A DNA stretch of 64,000 bases from UBA11524 sp963590165 (GTDB lineage Bacteria; Bacillota; Clostridia; Christensenellales; Aristaeellaceae), in contig CAVANO010000045.1 of assembly GCA_963590165.1 (NCBI GenBank), positions 178,920-242,919 on the forward strand. The letters are read 5' to 3'. Shown piece by piece: positions 43,127 to 52,508 of the stretch (position 1 is its first letter; every line of letters starts with the position of its first letter). The position numbers were made by a program, and so were the translations under genes. The notes beneath the pieces were generated by a model. It saw only the letters and a program-made list of their open reading frames with translations, was not told the DNA's origin and searched no databases.

Positions 43127-45814
43127 ATGAGAAAAGGCATCGTGCGCGTGCTGACACTGGTGCTGATGCTGTCGCTGGTTGTTTGCGGAAGCGCGAACGC
43201 CATGAAGCTCCAAAAGAATGACAAGAACGACCATGTCACACAGCTACAGAAGGCACTTCAGCAGCTCGGTTATTATACCGGCACGATTGACGGCAAGTAC
43301 GGAACCGGCACGGTTGCTGCGGTAACGGCATATCAGACAGCGCAGGGACTGTCAGTTGACGGCGTGGCGGGATCTTCGACCATCGCGCTGCTGGAGGCGC
43401 AGACGGGTATCGATATTGACGGCACGGCTTCGATCTCTGCGTCATCGGATGGTCTGTTCAAGGGCGACTATTCCAAGATGCAGTTCTCCTCCAGCGGTTC
43501 GCGTGTCAGGATTCTCCAGCAGGCGCTGAAGGATTTGGGATTCAGCGTGTCAAAGGTCGATGGGGTTTACGGGCAGTCGACGTATGATGCGGTTGTAGCC
43601 TTCCAGACGGCAGTCGGGCTGAAGGCTGACGGCAAGGCAGGCAAGAATACGCTTGAGAAGCTTGAAAGCTACTTTGACAGCAATGGCAACGTTATCAAAC
43701 CCCTTGTGACGGCAACGCCCACAACCGATTTGAGCAACATTACCTATGGTGTGCCGACACGAATCCTCCGCGAGGGATTGGGCGGTCAGGACGTGCTGTA
43801 TACGCAGAACCGACTTGCTGCGCTGGGCTATTTCAGCGGCATTTCCGATGGTCAGTACGGCAGCGCGACGAAGAATGCTGTCGTCGCTTTCCAGCAGAAG
43901 AATGGGCTGGATGCAGACGGCGTGGTCGGCGCGAAGACACGTCAGAAGCTGTTCTCGGACGGCGCACTTGCCGCGAAGGAAACGGTTGCACCAACAACCG
44001 ATGCTGACCGCAAGCTGTCGCTTGGCATGACGGGCAGCGACGTCAAGTCCGTGCAGACGAAGCTGATTGCCCTGGGCTACCTGACGGGCAAGGCGGACGG
44101 CACCTACGGCAAGAAGACAGAGGAAGCTGTTCGCAACTTCCAGAAGCGCAACGGACTGGATGCTGACGGCATCTGCGGCGAAAACACTGTGACGGTGCTC
44201 TTCGGTAATAACCCGATTGACGCAGGCAGCTCCATCACGCCTTCGCCTTCGCCCATCGCGGAAACGGCGCCTGTGCGCGTCATCCGCCCCGGCGCGTCCG
44301 GCGAGGATGTCCGTTCTGTGCAGAATCGCCTGAAACTGCTGGGCTACTATTCCGGCAGTTTGGACGGCGTGTACGGTGCTGCAAGCGTGGCGGCTGTGCA
44401 GGCATTCCAGCAGCGCAACGGGCTTGATGTTGACGGCAAGGTCGGCACGAAGACGTCCGAATTGCTGTATTCTGAAAACGCGATTGCTGCGGATACCAGC
44501 ACGGCTGCAACGGCAACGCCCGCACCGAGCTACGGTGTGGTACCGACACGCACGCTCCGAAACGGTTCGACCGGCGATGATGTCAAGTCCGTCCAGACCA
44601 GGCTGAAGGCGCTTGGCTATTATGCCGGCACGGCGGACGGAAATTACGGCAGCACGACTGTTGCAGCAGTGGCATCGTTCCAGCTGCGCAACAACCTCGA
44701 TGCAGATGGTGTGGCAGGTACGCGCACATTTAAAAAGCTCTATTCCGACAGCGCTGTCGCAGCTGCAAATACGGCGACCGCAACGCCTGCCGTAACCGCA
44801 GCCCCAACGGCAACGACTGCATCGAGCCGCCCGACACGCCAGCTTTCTACTGGCTGCACGGGTACCGATGTTGCAACTGTCCAGCAGCGCCTGAAGGATT
44901 TGGGCTATCTGACGGATCAGGTCGACGGCAAGTATGGTGCGAATACGTCCGCCGCGATGCTTGCCTTTCAGCAGCGCAACAGCCTGACCGCGAACGGCAT
45001 TGGTGATACGGCGACTTATGATGTGCTCTTCTCTGTCAATGCGATTACAGCGGATGGTCAGCAGACGGATACGGCAACGCCAGCTGTCTATACGAAACTG
45101 AAGGTCGGCTCGACAGGCAATGAGGTGCTCCGCCTCCAGCAAGCGCTGAGCACACTGAATTACACGGTCAACATCAACGGCACATATGATGAGACAACGC
45201 GTGCAGCTGTGTTGGCGTTTCAGAAGCGCAATGGGCTGGATGCGGATGGCATTGCAGGCACGAAGACACAGACGAAACTCTACAACGATGACTGCGTGAC
45301 AGGCGATACGGCGCTGCCGGATACGAGTTCATCAAGCAGCACGACAACGTATACCTCGTCGGCAGGACCGGCGACAAGCGAAATCAAGCTGCTGATGTGG
45401 TATACGGAAATCAAGCCGACCATCAAGTCCGGTCAGACGGTGCTTGTCTATGAACCGTCAAGCGGCACGTCCTTCAAGCTGCGGCTCTACTCCCTCGGCA
45501 GACATGCTGACGCGGAGCCGCTTACGGCAGAGGACACGGCCATCATGAAGGCGGCATGGGGCGGTTCGTTCTCGTGGAACGAGAAGCCTGTGTATGTGCT
45601 GCTGCCCAGCGGTACGTGGGCGCTTGCGTCTATGCATTCCATGCCGCATCTTTCCGGCAGCATCAAGGACAACAACTTTGATGGGCATCTCTGCGTTCAT
45701 TTCCCGAGAACGCTGGAGGAGACGGCAGTCAAGGACCCCAAGAACGGCATCCGTCATCAGCAGGATATCCGCAAGGCGTGGAAGGCACTGACGGGCGAGG
45801 AAATCACGTGGTAA
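43127..45814 (+). CDS. Secreted protein with eight peptidoglycan-binding repeats
   Basis: This is an 895-residue protein. The signal peptide covers residues 1-25 (cut after GSANA). Eight PG_binding_1 units of about 65 residues follow, each with LQ-x-x-L-x-x-LGYY, DG-x-YG and AVxAFQ-x-x-NGLDxDGxxG, separated by Thr/Ala/Pro linkers. The last about 135 residues form a different domain with IKDNNFDGHLCVHFPR and NGIRHQQDIRKAW. I do not recognise a characterised family for it, though the His/Cys/Asp pattern suggests a catalytic or metal site. It probably acts at the cell wall. Confidence 0.88.
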   Translation: MRKGIVRVLTLVLMLSLVVCGSANAMKLQKNDKNDHVTQLQKALQQLGYYTGTIDGKYGTGTVAAVTAYQTAQGLSVDGVAGSSTIALLEAQTGIDIDGTASISASSDGLFKGDYSKMQFSSSGSRVRILQQALKDLGFSVSKVDGVYGQSTYDAVVAFQTAVGLKADGKAGKNTLEKLESYFDSNGNVIKPLVTATPTTDLSNITYGVPTRILREGLGGQDVLYTQNRLAALGYFSGISDGQYGSATKNAVVAFQQKNGLDADGVVGAKTRQKLFSDGALAAKETVAPTTDADRKLSLGMTGSDVKSVQTKLIALGYLTGKADGTYGKKTEEAVRNFQKRNGLDADGICGENTVTVLFGNNPIDAGSSITPSPSPIAETAPVRVIRPGASGEDVRSVQNRLKLLGYYSGSLDGVYGAASVAAVQAFQQRNGLDVDGKVGTKTSELLYSENAIAADTSTAATATPAPSYGVVPTRTLRNGSTGDDVKSVQTRLKALGYYAGTADGNYGSTTVAAVASFQLRNNLDADGVAGTRTFKKLYSDSAVAAANTATATPAVTAAPTATTASSRPTRQLSTGCTGTDVATVQQRLKDLGYLTDQVDGKYGANTSAAMLAFQQRNSLTANGIGDTATYDVLFSVNAITADGQQTDTATPAVYTKLKVGSTGNEVLRLQQALSTLNYTVNINGTYDETTRAAVLAFQKRNGLDADGIAGTKTQTKLYNDDCVTGDTALPDTSSSSSTTTYTSSAGPATSEIKLLMWYTEIKPTIKSGQTVLVYEPSSGTSFKLRLYSLGRHADAEPLTAEDTAIMKAAWGGSFSWNEKPVYVLLPSGTWALASMHSMPHLSGSIKDNNFDGHLCVHFPRTLEETAVKDPKNGIRHQQDIRKAWKALTGEEITW
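43205..45286 (+). repeat. Eight peptidoglycan-binding repeats
   Basis: The repeats are divergent at DNA level and share the FQ-x-RNGLDADG core. Repeats 1, 2 and 7 are the most divergent; repeats 3-6 and 8 are closest to one another. Confidence 0.9.
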
Positions 45815-45833
45815 ACCCACAACTATAAAAATA

Positions 45834-45867
45834 CATCCGCAGGTTAGAGCACTGCGGATGTTTTTTT
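45834..45867. terminator. Terminator between convergent genes
   Basis: CATCCGCAG (45834-45842) pairs with CTGCGGATG (45852-45860), followed by T7. Confidence 0.92.
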
Positions 45868-45872
45868 GATGC

Positions 45873-48272
45873 TTAGATAATCGGAATTTTGACGGTATCC
45901 GTGAGTTTGCCGTCGCTGATGGTGACTTCAACTGCGCCAGAATCGCCTGCCTGAATGACAGTTAACGCTTCGCCGTAGTATGTGTCCGTTTCAGGCGTCA
46001 GATAGCTGTCTGGATGGAAGGGACAGGCACTGCCGGCAGCGAGCAGTGTTCCGCCGGTGACAGAAATCTGCACTTTGCCGCGTTCCATCGGCTTGACCTG
46101 CCCGGCTTTGTCAGTATAGCGGATGCGGACATATGCAAGGCTGCCGTGCGCAACCTTCTTTTCTTCCGGGACAGCGCGCAGGAAGGTATCCTCGCCGGCT
46201 GTGACAAGCTTGCAGCGCCCCAGTTCGCGGTCAATCGCGTCATACGAGACTGCCTCGAGCGTGCCGGATGCATAGGGAATGGTGAATTTTGCCAGGCGGT
46301 CCTTCTTGAGCTCCTTCTCGCCGACCTTCTTGCCGTTGAGCAGCAGGACAACCTTTGCAGCGCGTGCGTAGACCTCAATGTGCGCCTTCTTGCCTTCGCA
46401 GCCACGCCAGCTCCATGTCGGAATGGCATCTGTCATCTTCCAGGCGGAAGGGGAATGGCTTTCGCCGGAGAACATGACGGGTCGGACGGCAATGTACGGA
46501 CCAATTTCCTGCTCCAGCGCGACGCGGGTGTAGAGCGCTTCGCCGAGCGGGCGGCCGTTCAGGTCGATTCGGCCGGAACCAGCGGTTGACCAGCCGACAC
46601 CGCCTGTCTGCGGTGCATATTCCTTGTATTCCCACGAGCCGATGCCTGTTTCGCCGAGGTAGTCAATGCCAGCCCAGACGAAATCGCCGATGAGTCGCGG
46701 CTGCTTCTTGGCGAGCTCACGGAAACGGTATGCATCGTTGCAGAACGTTTCGCTGCCGAGAATCAGGCGGTTCGGGTATTTCTTGAGGTCGTGCTTATAG
46801 CGGTAAATGCCGTAGTTGTAGCCGGCGACGTCCATGTTGGCGAACGCATCGCGCGTCTTGACATCGCAGCCATGCAGCGTTGCGCCGCGCTTCATGAACT
46901 CATCACCCATCAAGCCTGCCAGGTCATTGAAGAACTTGCTGCCGACAGCCTTCTTTTTCTTCGGAGCGACACCTGCCTCGCGGAGCTTTTCCGCCTTCTC
47001 GGCTTCCTGCTTTGCCTTTTTGTCGCTGTAAACGCCGAAGCCGATGGACGACAGGAAGTTGAAGAAGATGTTCACGCCGCAGGTGACCGGACGCGTGCTG
47101 TCCAGTTCGTGCAGGAAGTCCGTCAGCTCGCGCGTGAGGTGAATGCCCTTCTTCTGCGCGGTTTCGCTGACTTCGTTGCCGGTGGAGTAGAGAATGACAG
47201 ACGGATGATTGTAGTCCTTGTTGACCATGTCAGTCAAATCCTGCTTCCACCACTTGTCGAAGTAGGGAACATAGTCGTATTCGGTCTTGTGGATGTACCA
47301 GTGGTCGATATATTCGTCCATCACGAGCAGACCGAGACGGTCGCAGGCATCGAGAAGTGCCTTTGAGCAGGGATTGTGGGCACTGCGCAAGGCGTTGTAA
47401 CCGTTTGCCTTGAGGAGGCGGACGCGACGCTCTTCCGCTTCAGGAAAGCAACGCGCACCGAGAATGCCCAAATCATGGTGGACGCATGCACCCTGAATGA
47501 TGACGCGTTCGCCGTTGAGCAACAGACCTTTCTTTCCCCACTGAATGGTGCGGATGCCGAAATGCTGCGTGTCTTCATCGTTGCCGAAGCGGACGCGGCA
47601 AGTGTACAGGTTTGGGTGCTCGACGCTCCAAAGCTTCGCATCGGGGATGGTCAATGTCAGCGTAACGCTGCCGTTTGACTCGGCGGCTTCGCTGCAGATG
47701 CTTTTTTCGCCGGAAAGGATGTCAACGGACACAAGCCCTTCGCCAACCGTGTTGACAACGACTTCGATGACGGCAGGGTTAAGCGACTTCGTGCGAATGC
47801 GGACACCGTTCAGCTCGATGTGCTGCTGGCGGTCTGCCGTCCAGAGGACGACCGGACGGTAGATCCCTGAGCCGGAGTACCAGCGGCTGTTGGGTTGATC
47901 GGAGTTGCGTGCGATGACTCGCAGCTCATTTTCCTCGCCGATATGCAGATGGTCGCTCAGGTCTGCATAGAAATTCGTGTAGCCATAGGGACGCTCGCAG
48001 CGCTTTTCGCCGTTCAGGTAGACCTCCGCCAGATGGTAGATGCCCTCGAACTCGAGCAGAACCGTCTTGTTCAGGAAGGACTTGTCGGGCGTAAAGCGGC
48101 GGATATACTCGTAATCGCGTCCCTCATACCAGCCGGTGTTGATGCCGCCGGGCGAGAGCTCGTTGCGCGGCTCAGCCTGCATGGCGTCATGCGGAATCGA
48201 TACAGGCACAAACGGTTCATCGCTGTCCAAATGGCGGAAGAGCCAGCCGGTATTCCATGCGGTTGACTTCAT
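45873..48272 (-). CDS. Glycoside hydrolase family 2 (beta-galactosidase/beta-glycosidase)
   Basis: This is a 799-residue cytoplasmic enzyme with no signal peptide. A sugar-binding domain (1-150, with SRWYSGSGIYRPV) is followed by an Ig-like domain and a TIM barrel with RSAHNP, the acid/base E367 in YSTGNEVSE and the nucleophile E508 in ILGSETF. Two more beta domains end the protein. A charged Lys/Glu-rich insertion sits between the catalytic residues at about 415-445. The substrate may be a beta-galactoside, glucuronide or mannoside. It lies downstream of the permuted GH3 and small membrane gene, after a terminator-like hairpin. Confidence 0.9.
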   Translation of the reverse strand: MKSTAWNTGWLFRHLDSDEPFVPVSIPHDAMQAEPRNELSPGGINTGWYEGRDYEYIRRFTPDKSFLNKTVLLEFEGIYHLAEVYLNGEKRCERPYGYTNFYADLSDHLHIGEENELRVIARNSDQPNSRWYSGSGIYRPVVLWTADRQQHIELNGVRIRTKSLNPAVIEVVVNTVGEGLVSVDILSGEKSICSEAAESNGSVTLTLTIPDAKLWSVEHPNLYTCRVRFGNDEDTQHFGIRTIQWGKKGLLLNGERVIIQGACVHHDLGILGARCFPEAEERRVRLLKANGYNALRSAHNPCSKALLDACDRLGLLVMDEYIDHWYIHKTEYDYVPYFDKWWKQDLTDMVNKDYNHPSVILYSTGNEVSETAQKKGIHLTRELTDFLHELDSTRPVTCGVNIFFNFLSSIGFGVYSDKKAKQEAEKAEKLREAGVAPKKKKAVGSKFFNDLAGLMGDEFMKRGATLHGCDVKTRDAFANMDVAGYNYGIYRYKHDLKKYPNRLILGSETFCNDAYRFRELAKKQPRLIGDFVWAGIDYLGETGIGSWEYKEYAPQTGGVGWSTAGSGRIDLNGRPLGEALYTRVALEQEIGPYIAVRPVMFSGESHSPSAWKMTDAIPTWSWRGCEGKKAHIEVYARAAKVVLLLNGKKVGEKELKKDRLAKFTIPYASGTLEAVSYDAIDRELGRCKLVTAGEDTFLRAVPEEKKVAHGSLAYVRIRYTDKAGQVKPMERGKVQISVTGGTLLAAGSACPFHPDSYLTPETDTYYGEALTVIQAGDSGAVEVTISDGKLTDTVKIPII

Positions 48273-48313
48273 GGTGCATCATCCTTTCATTCATAGGGGT
48301 GGAGAGTGCATGA

Positions 48314-48349
48314 AAACCCCACCCGGGGCAGGAAAGCCTCGGATGGGGC
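48314..48349 (-). terminator. Terminator or attenuator between the small membrane gene and GH2
   Basis: On the minus strand CCCCATCC pairs with GGGTGGGG (with one mismatch), followed by TTTTC. Only about 40 bases separate it from the GH2 start, so it may be a partial terminator setting GH2 level. Confidence 0.6.
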
Positions 48350-48384
48350 GGAATACAGGCATGCGCTGTACTCCCATGCGGACA

Positions 48385-48777
48385 TTACTCGTTATGAGAG
48401 AATGCCTTGACTGTTACGGAGATGAAGGAAACCAGGTACAGCACGACGCCGACCAGAGAGAGGTACAGCGCGACATCCTCGGTTTCGGGGCGGTTGATCG
48501 GGATGAACCACACGTCAGCAGCCAGTGTGACGCGGCCCATAGCGAAGAAGGAGATGCAGCCGATGAGCGCAAGACCGGTGAGGATGATGACGATGTCCTT
48601 GAGGGCAGAACTCTTCATCTTGTCAGACGCAATCAGCAGCACCACGGCGACAGCAGTCAGCACGATGGGCAGCCAGTCCAGCGTGGAACCGGCGAGATAA
48701 CCGGTCAGAGAAGTGATGAGATAAAGCACGAACGCAAGGAGCGCCGTAATCAGAGCGACAATACTGTTCTTTTTCAT
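48385..48777 (-). CDS. Small four-helix membrane protein
   Basis: This is a 130-residue protein. Four hydrophobic segments lie at about 7-30, 36-51, 63-82 and 103-122. The loop between segments 3 and 4 (ADVWFIPINRPETED) is polar. I recognise no characterised family. Its ATG overlaps the stop of the membrane-anchored GH3 as ATGA, so the two are made together and may form a complex in the membrane. Confidence 0.78.
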   Translation of the reverse strand: MKKNSIVALITALLAFVLYLITSLTGYLAGSTLDWLPIVLTAVAVVLLIASDKMKSSALKDIVIILTGLALIGCISFFAMGRVTLAADVWFIPINRPETEDVALYLSLVGVVLYLVSFISVTVKAFSHNE

Positions 48778-51700
48778 GCTTTTTTACCTCCCTTGGAAGT
48801 GGCCTTGCTGATGACCCAGCACAGCAGGCTGATGGCAGCCAAAGCACCAAAGGCGTATTCACAGTCGGTATAGAGCGTGCGCCACCAGGTCATGACTTCC
48901 TCGGTGTGCGTGGTGGAGTTGACGCCGTTGAGCATGGCGGAATTGGCCAGTGCATACAGGGCGTAGTGGAGGTCTTCCTTGATTGCCAGCAGGATCTGAC
49001 GGTCGCCCTTGAGCGCATCCTCAGTCCAGTAGTCGACGCTTGCGCCGAAGCCGCAGAAGTTCGACGTGCCGGCAAGGATGGACTCCTTCGGAGCAGCCTT
49101 CAGGGAGACGCTGGTGAAGTCCGTCACGTTGTAACCCTTGAAGCCCCATTCGTCACGGAGAATGTTGACCATCGTGGCGACGTTTGCGCTGGAGGCGACT
49201 GCGCCATGACGGTTGTAGGAGGTCATGATGCCGAGTGCACCGGTGGTGTAGGTGTCGTCCTTGGTGGCGTCATTCACGAAGGATGCGGGCTTGCCGTTGC
49301 CTTCGATCGCCTGCTGCAGGTTGCGCAGCTCCAGCTCACGGGCTTTCTGCTCGTTCATGAAGACAGCAACGCCGGAACGGTTGACTTCCTGATCGTTGAA
49401 GGCGTAGTGCTTGATATTGACCAGCGTACCCTTGCTCTGAGCACCCTGAACAACTGCACTGCCGACATAGCCGGACAGAATCGGGTCTTCGGAGTAGTAC
49501 TCAACGCCGCGGGCATTGTAGGCGTGACGATGGATGTTCATGCCAGGGCCGATCATGATCGGCAGATCCAGCACGAGGGTGGATTCACCGAGGATGATTT
49601 CGCCGTTTTCAAATGCGAGTTCCTTGTTCCAGCTGTAAGCCAGGTTGGTGGGAGACGGCGCAACGCGCGTGCCGGAGTTGCATTCTTCTGCATCCTCGTA
49701 GGCGACGCCCTGATAGCTGCCCTCATTCAGGTAGTGAGAGTCGGAGCCGCCGGGGCCGTCGTCCGCAGCCTTCTGAGGCATGTTGATGGAGGCAATGCCT
49801 TCGATGTTGTGGAATGCGTTCTGGGAGAAAGTCAGGAACTCGGAAATGGTGACCTTGTTGATCAGCTCTTCCCAGCGCGGATCATCGTAGTCAGCATTCT
49901 TGAGGTCATTGATGGTCAGGTCGGACGTGGTGTCGCCGAACACGAGGTCGGACACGTCGTCATCCGCCTTGATGGTGTACAGGTCGTTGCCGAGCAGGCG
50001 GGAAAGCTGTTCATTTGCCGTCAGACCGGAATAAGTCTTCGGGAAGGTGCCGTTCCAGTCAGTGCGGGACAGATAGGTCACCGTGCCGGGCTCGAAGGCG
50101 TTGTAATCCATGGCGTAGTCGCCCTCGGTCAGCTGGTTGGTAATCGTGGTGCCGGTCTTGCTGACGGAGAAGGTCGTCGCATCAACATCGCCGGTCCAGT
50201 TCCAGTGATACGTCTTGCTCTTGTCACCGTCGGCGGTCATGCCGTCTTCGGCAGTCTTGCCCTGTGCAGAGAGAATATTGTTCAGTGCGTCATGCGCATC
50301 GTCGCCGATTGCGAAATAATAGTCGCCCGGATCGACGATGTACGTCTGTGCCTTGTTGGCATCATAGGAAGCAAGGTTTGCCATGTCGATGGACATGGTG
50401 ATGGTCTGAGATTCGCCGGGCTGCAGCGTGTTGGTCTTTTCGAAATCCATCAGCTGCACAGCCGACTTCTCGACGCCGTTCTCACGGTCGTAATCGGTGT
50501 AGGGCGCCTGCGCGTAGACCTGCACAACGCTCTTGCCCGCGACGTCGCCGGTGTTCTTGACGGTCACGGTGACGGTCGCAGTCTTCTTGTCATCGGAAAC
50601 GACAGCATTGTCAAGCGTCTGCTCGAACGTGGTGTAGCTCAGACCGTAGCCGAAGGTGTAGACGACCTCGTTGGCGTAATCCCACGTGCCGTCCTCAGTC
50701 GCGGCTGTGCCGTCAGCATTGGCATAAGTGCCTGCCTTGGCCTCTGCACCGCCGTTGCCGAGCACGATATCCGCATAACGGGTTTCGTAGTAGCGGTAGC
50801 CGGTATAAATGCCTTCTGCCTCGATGAGGTAGGAGTTGACATTCTGATCGGAAGTGAAGTCCGAAGCATTTGTCCATGCGGTGTTGTTGCCGTAGTTCAT
50901 CATGGCAGGCGCAAGGGCGCTGTTCTTCGCCATCATGTCGCCAAGATGAGCGGAAGGGGAAACCGTGCCGTTGAGCACGTCGGCAACGCCGTAGAAGCCG
51001 TAGGCGCCCGGGAAGCCGATCCACACGATTGCGTCGATGTCAGGATCGTCCTTCAGGTTGGCGATTTCCATCGCGTTGGTGGCGTTTACCAGCACGATGA
51101 CCTTGTCGAAATTCGCCTTAGCCTCGTCGATGAGCGCCATTTCTTCATCAGAGAGGGAGAGAATATTGCCGGTGACGGTGTTCACGCCTTCCGCCAGACC
51201 GTCAGCACCGGGGAAGTAGCCGTCGCCTGCTTCGCTGCCGGGACGACCGACAACGACAATTGCGGCATCGCTGTATTCCGCGTAATCCTTGCGGAAATCG
51301 GGGTTCAGAGCAGCAAGCTCATCCAGCGTCAGTTCGCAGGGATCATTGTAGGCAGTGATATCAGCATATTCCGGGCTGATGCCGCCGCCGAAACGGGGCT
51401 TCGTCCATTCCTTGTCCGCGAAATAGTTCGTGTATGCCTGCAGCATGGACGGATTCAACTGGAAGCCGCGTTCCGTGAAGCAGTCGAAGATCTGCACGAC
51501 CGACTTGCCGTCCGTGATGGAACCGCCGGAAGAACCGTACACAGGCGCATAGCTGCGGACGCCGAGCATGGTGATCATGGCATCCTTCGCCAGCGGCAGC
51601 GCGTTGTTCTCATTCTTGAGCAGCACAACGGTTTCCTGCGATTCACGGATCGCGAATTCCTTCAGCCCTTCATAGGCTTCCTTCGCTGTCTTAAACTTGG

Positions 51701-51884
51701 AAACATACGACCACGCTTCGCCGGTTTCGTCTGCTTCCGTGACGGTTACCTGGCTGCGGGTGTTGAAAAATGCGTCGACGGAGGTGCGGTAAGTCTCCAG
51801 AATGGAGCCAGCCATCAAGGAAATGGCCAGCAGCAGACAGAAGACCATGGTCAATCCCCGCCAGACAGAAGAGCGTTTGAACAT
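48774..51884 (-). CDS. Membrane-anchored, domain-permuted GH3 beta-glycosidase
   Basis: This is a 1036-residue protein. N-terminal membrane segment about 9-28. Domain order is inverted from ordinary GH3: the alpha/beta sandwich comes first (ESQETVVLLKNENNALPL near 75), then a fibronectin III-like domain (VKNTGDVAGKSVVQVYAQAP), then the TIM barrel (ADDGPGGSDSHYL, YYSEDPILSG, NIKHYAFNDQE). The nucleophile is D922 in YNVTDFTS. A second membrane segment near 1005-1025 is followed by Lys residues. It likely cleaves beta-glucosides at the outer face. The start has AAGGAGGAGG upstream. It is the first gene of an operon with the small membrane protein and GH2. Confidence 0.88.
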   Translation of the reverse strand: MFKRSSVWRGLTMVFCLLLAISLMAGSILETYRTSVDAFFNTRSQVTVTEADETGEAWSYVSKFKTAKEAYEGLKEFAIRESQETVVLLKNENNALPLAKDAMITMLGVRSYAPVYGSSGGSITDGKSVVQIFDCFTERGFQLNPSMLQAYTNYFADKEWTKPRFGGGISPEYADITAYNDPCELTLDELAALNPDFRKDYAEYSDAAIVVVGRPGSEAGDGYFPGADGLAEGVNTVTGNILSLSDEEMALIDEAKANFDKVIVLVNATNAMEIANLKDDPDIDAIVWIGFPGAYGFYGVADVLNGTVSPSAHLGDMMAKNSALAPAMMNYGNNTAWTNASDFTSDQNVNSYLIEAEGIYTGYRYYETRYADIVLGNGGAEAKAGTYANADGTAATEDGTWDYANEVVYTFGYGLSYTTFEQTLDNAVVSDDKKTATVTVTVKNTGDVAGKSVVQVYAQAPYTDYDRENGVEKSAVQLMDFEKTNTLQPGESQTITMSIDMANLASYDANKAQTYIVDPGDYYFAIGDDAHDALNNILSAQGKTAEDGMTADGDKSKTYHWNWTGDVDATTFSVSKTGTTITNQLTEGDYAMDYNAFEPGTVTYLSRTDWNGTFPKTYSGLTANEQLSRLLGNDLYTIKADDDVSDLVFGDTTSDLTINDLKNADYDDPRWEELINKVTISEFLTFSQNAFHNIEGIASINMPQKAADDGPGGSDSHYLNEGSYQGVAYEDAEECNSGTRVAPSPTNLAYSWNKELAFENGEIILGESTLVLDLPIMIGPGMNIHRHAYNARGVEYYSEDPILSGYVGSAVVQGAQSKGTLVNIKHYAFNDQEVNRSGVAVFMNEQKARELELRNLQQAIEGNGKPASFVNDATKDDTYTTGALGIMTSYNRHGAVASSANVATMVNILRDEWGFKGYNVTDFTSVSLKAAPKESILAGTSNFCGFGASVDYWTEDALKGDRQILLAIKEDLHYALYALANSAMLNGVNSTTHTEEVMTWWRTLYTDCEYAFGALAAISLLCWVISKATSKGGKKA

Positions 51885-52197
51885 ATGGATCCTCCTCCTT
51901 ACGTAATGAAAATCCTTATAAGCAGCCATACACGATCAGCAAAATAAAAGCCCTGCTTTGCGGTCACGAAAAAGAGGTTTTGTCTGATGAAAGAGAAAAC
52001 CGCCTTTTCATGAAACGCATAATCTGTGAACGACTGCTCAGCGCGGCGAATTCCCCTTCAATCCGCCTCACTTTTCTTTAGTTTATCATAGAATAACAAA
52101 ATATGAATAAATAGTTACATGAACTTTCACAAGTGTAAAATTAGTCTCGGATAATTCTGCTGATTAGTTGAATTTCATTGATATAAAAGGAGCTTGT

Positions 52198-52287
52198 ATG
52201 AAAATGATGGAATTATATATTGTTGCAAGTTTCTTGCGGAAAAGACGCGGAGCGTTTGAGGACGAATCTGCTTTCAACAGCAACTGA
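52198..52287 (+). CDS. Possible 29-residue leader peptide
   Basis: AAAAGGAG lies 5 bases before ATG, and a 29-residue frame (starting MKMMELYIVASFL) ends at TGA 52287. The stop falls inside the 52265-52296 hairpin, an arrangement seen in translated leaders. There is no homology support and no obvious promoter, so this may be chance. Confidence 0.3.
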   Translation: MKMMELYIVASFLRKRRGAFEDESAFNSN

Positions 52288-52296
52288 AAGCAGGTT
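52265..52296. repeat. Inverted repeat upstream of the GH3 gene
   Basis: AATCTGCTTTCA (52265-52276) pairs with TGAAAGCAGGTT (52285-52296) with one G-U pair. It lacks a T run. It could be an operator or a leader hairpin. Confidence 0.5.
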
Positions 52297-52426
52297 TGTC
52301 CATCGACAAAAGGGACGGCTTGACCGCTTGTGCGGAAAGAACGGCATAACCGGTGGGACAACCGCGCTGAATTTAGAGATATACGGCAATTTGCGCCAAA
52401 AAAACGACAGGTTACGCAAAGCACAC

Positions 52427-52454
52427 TTGAACTTGCAGCATCTGCTGGTATAAT
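52427..52454 (+). promoter_or_regulatory. Promoter of the cytoplasmic GH3 gene
   Basis: TTGAAC (52427-52432), a 16-base spacer and TATAAT (52449-52454). Confidence 0.75.
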
Positions 52455-52508
52455 AATCATAGAATTTGCGCGGTCCTGTATTGCGCAGTACGTAAGGGTG
52501 GAATCAAC

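Larger units (their letters stand above)
51885..52508. other. Intergenic region between divergent GH3 genes
   Basis: About 620 bases, AT-rich at 52070-52200. It holds a short open frame (52198-52287) with a ribosome site, an imperfect 12-bp hairpin (52265-52296) and the promoter of the plus-strand GH3 (52427-52454). I could not place the minus-strand promoter with confidence. Confidence 0.55.

Noticed and set aside
43184..43192. Lipobox in the peptidoglycan-binding protein signal peptide
   Set aside because: The residue before Cys20 is Val, not Gly, Ala or Ser; a normal signal peptidase I site (SANA) follows.
48906..51947. 1013-codon open frame on the plus strand
   Set aside because: It is antisense to the permuted GH3 gene, whose domains and start are well supported.
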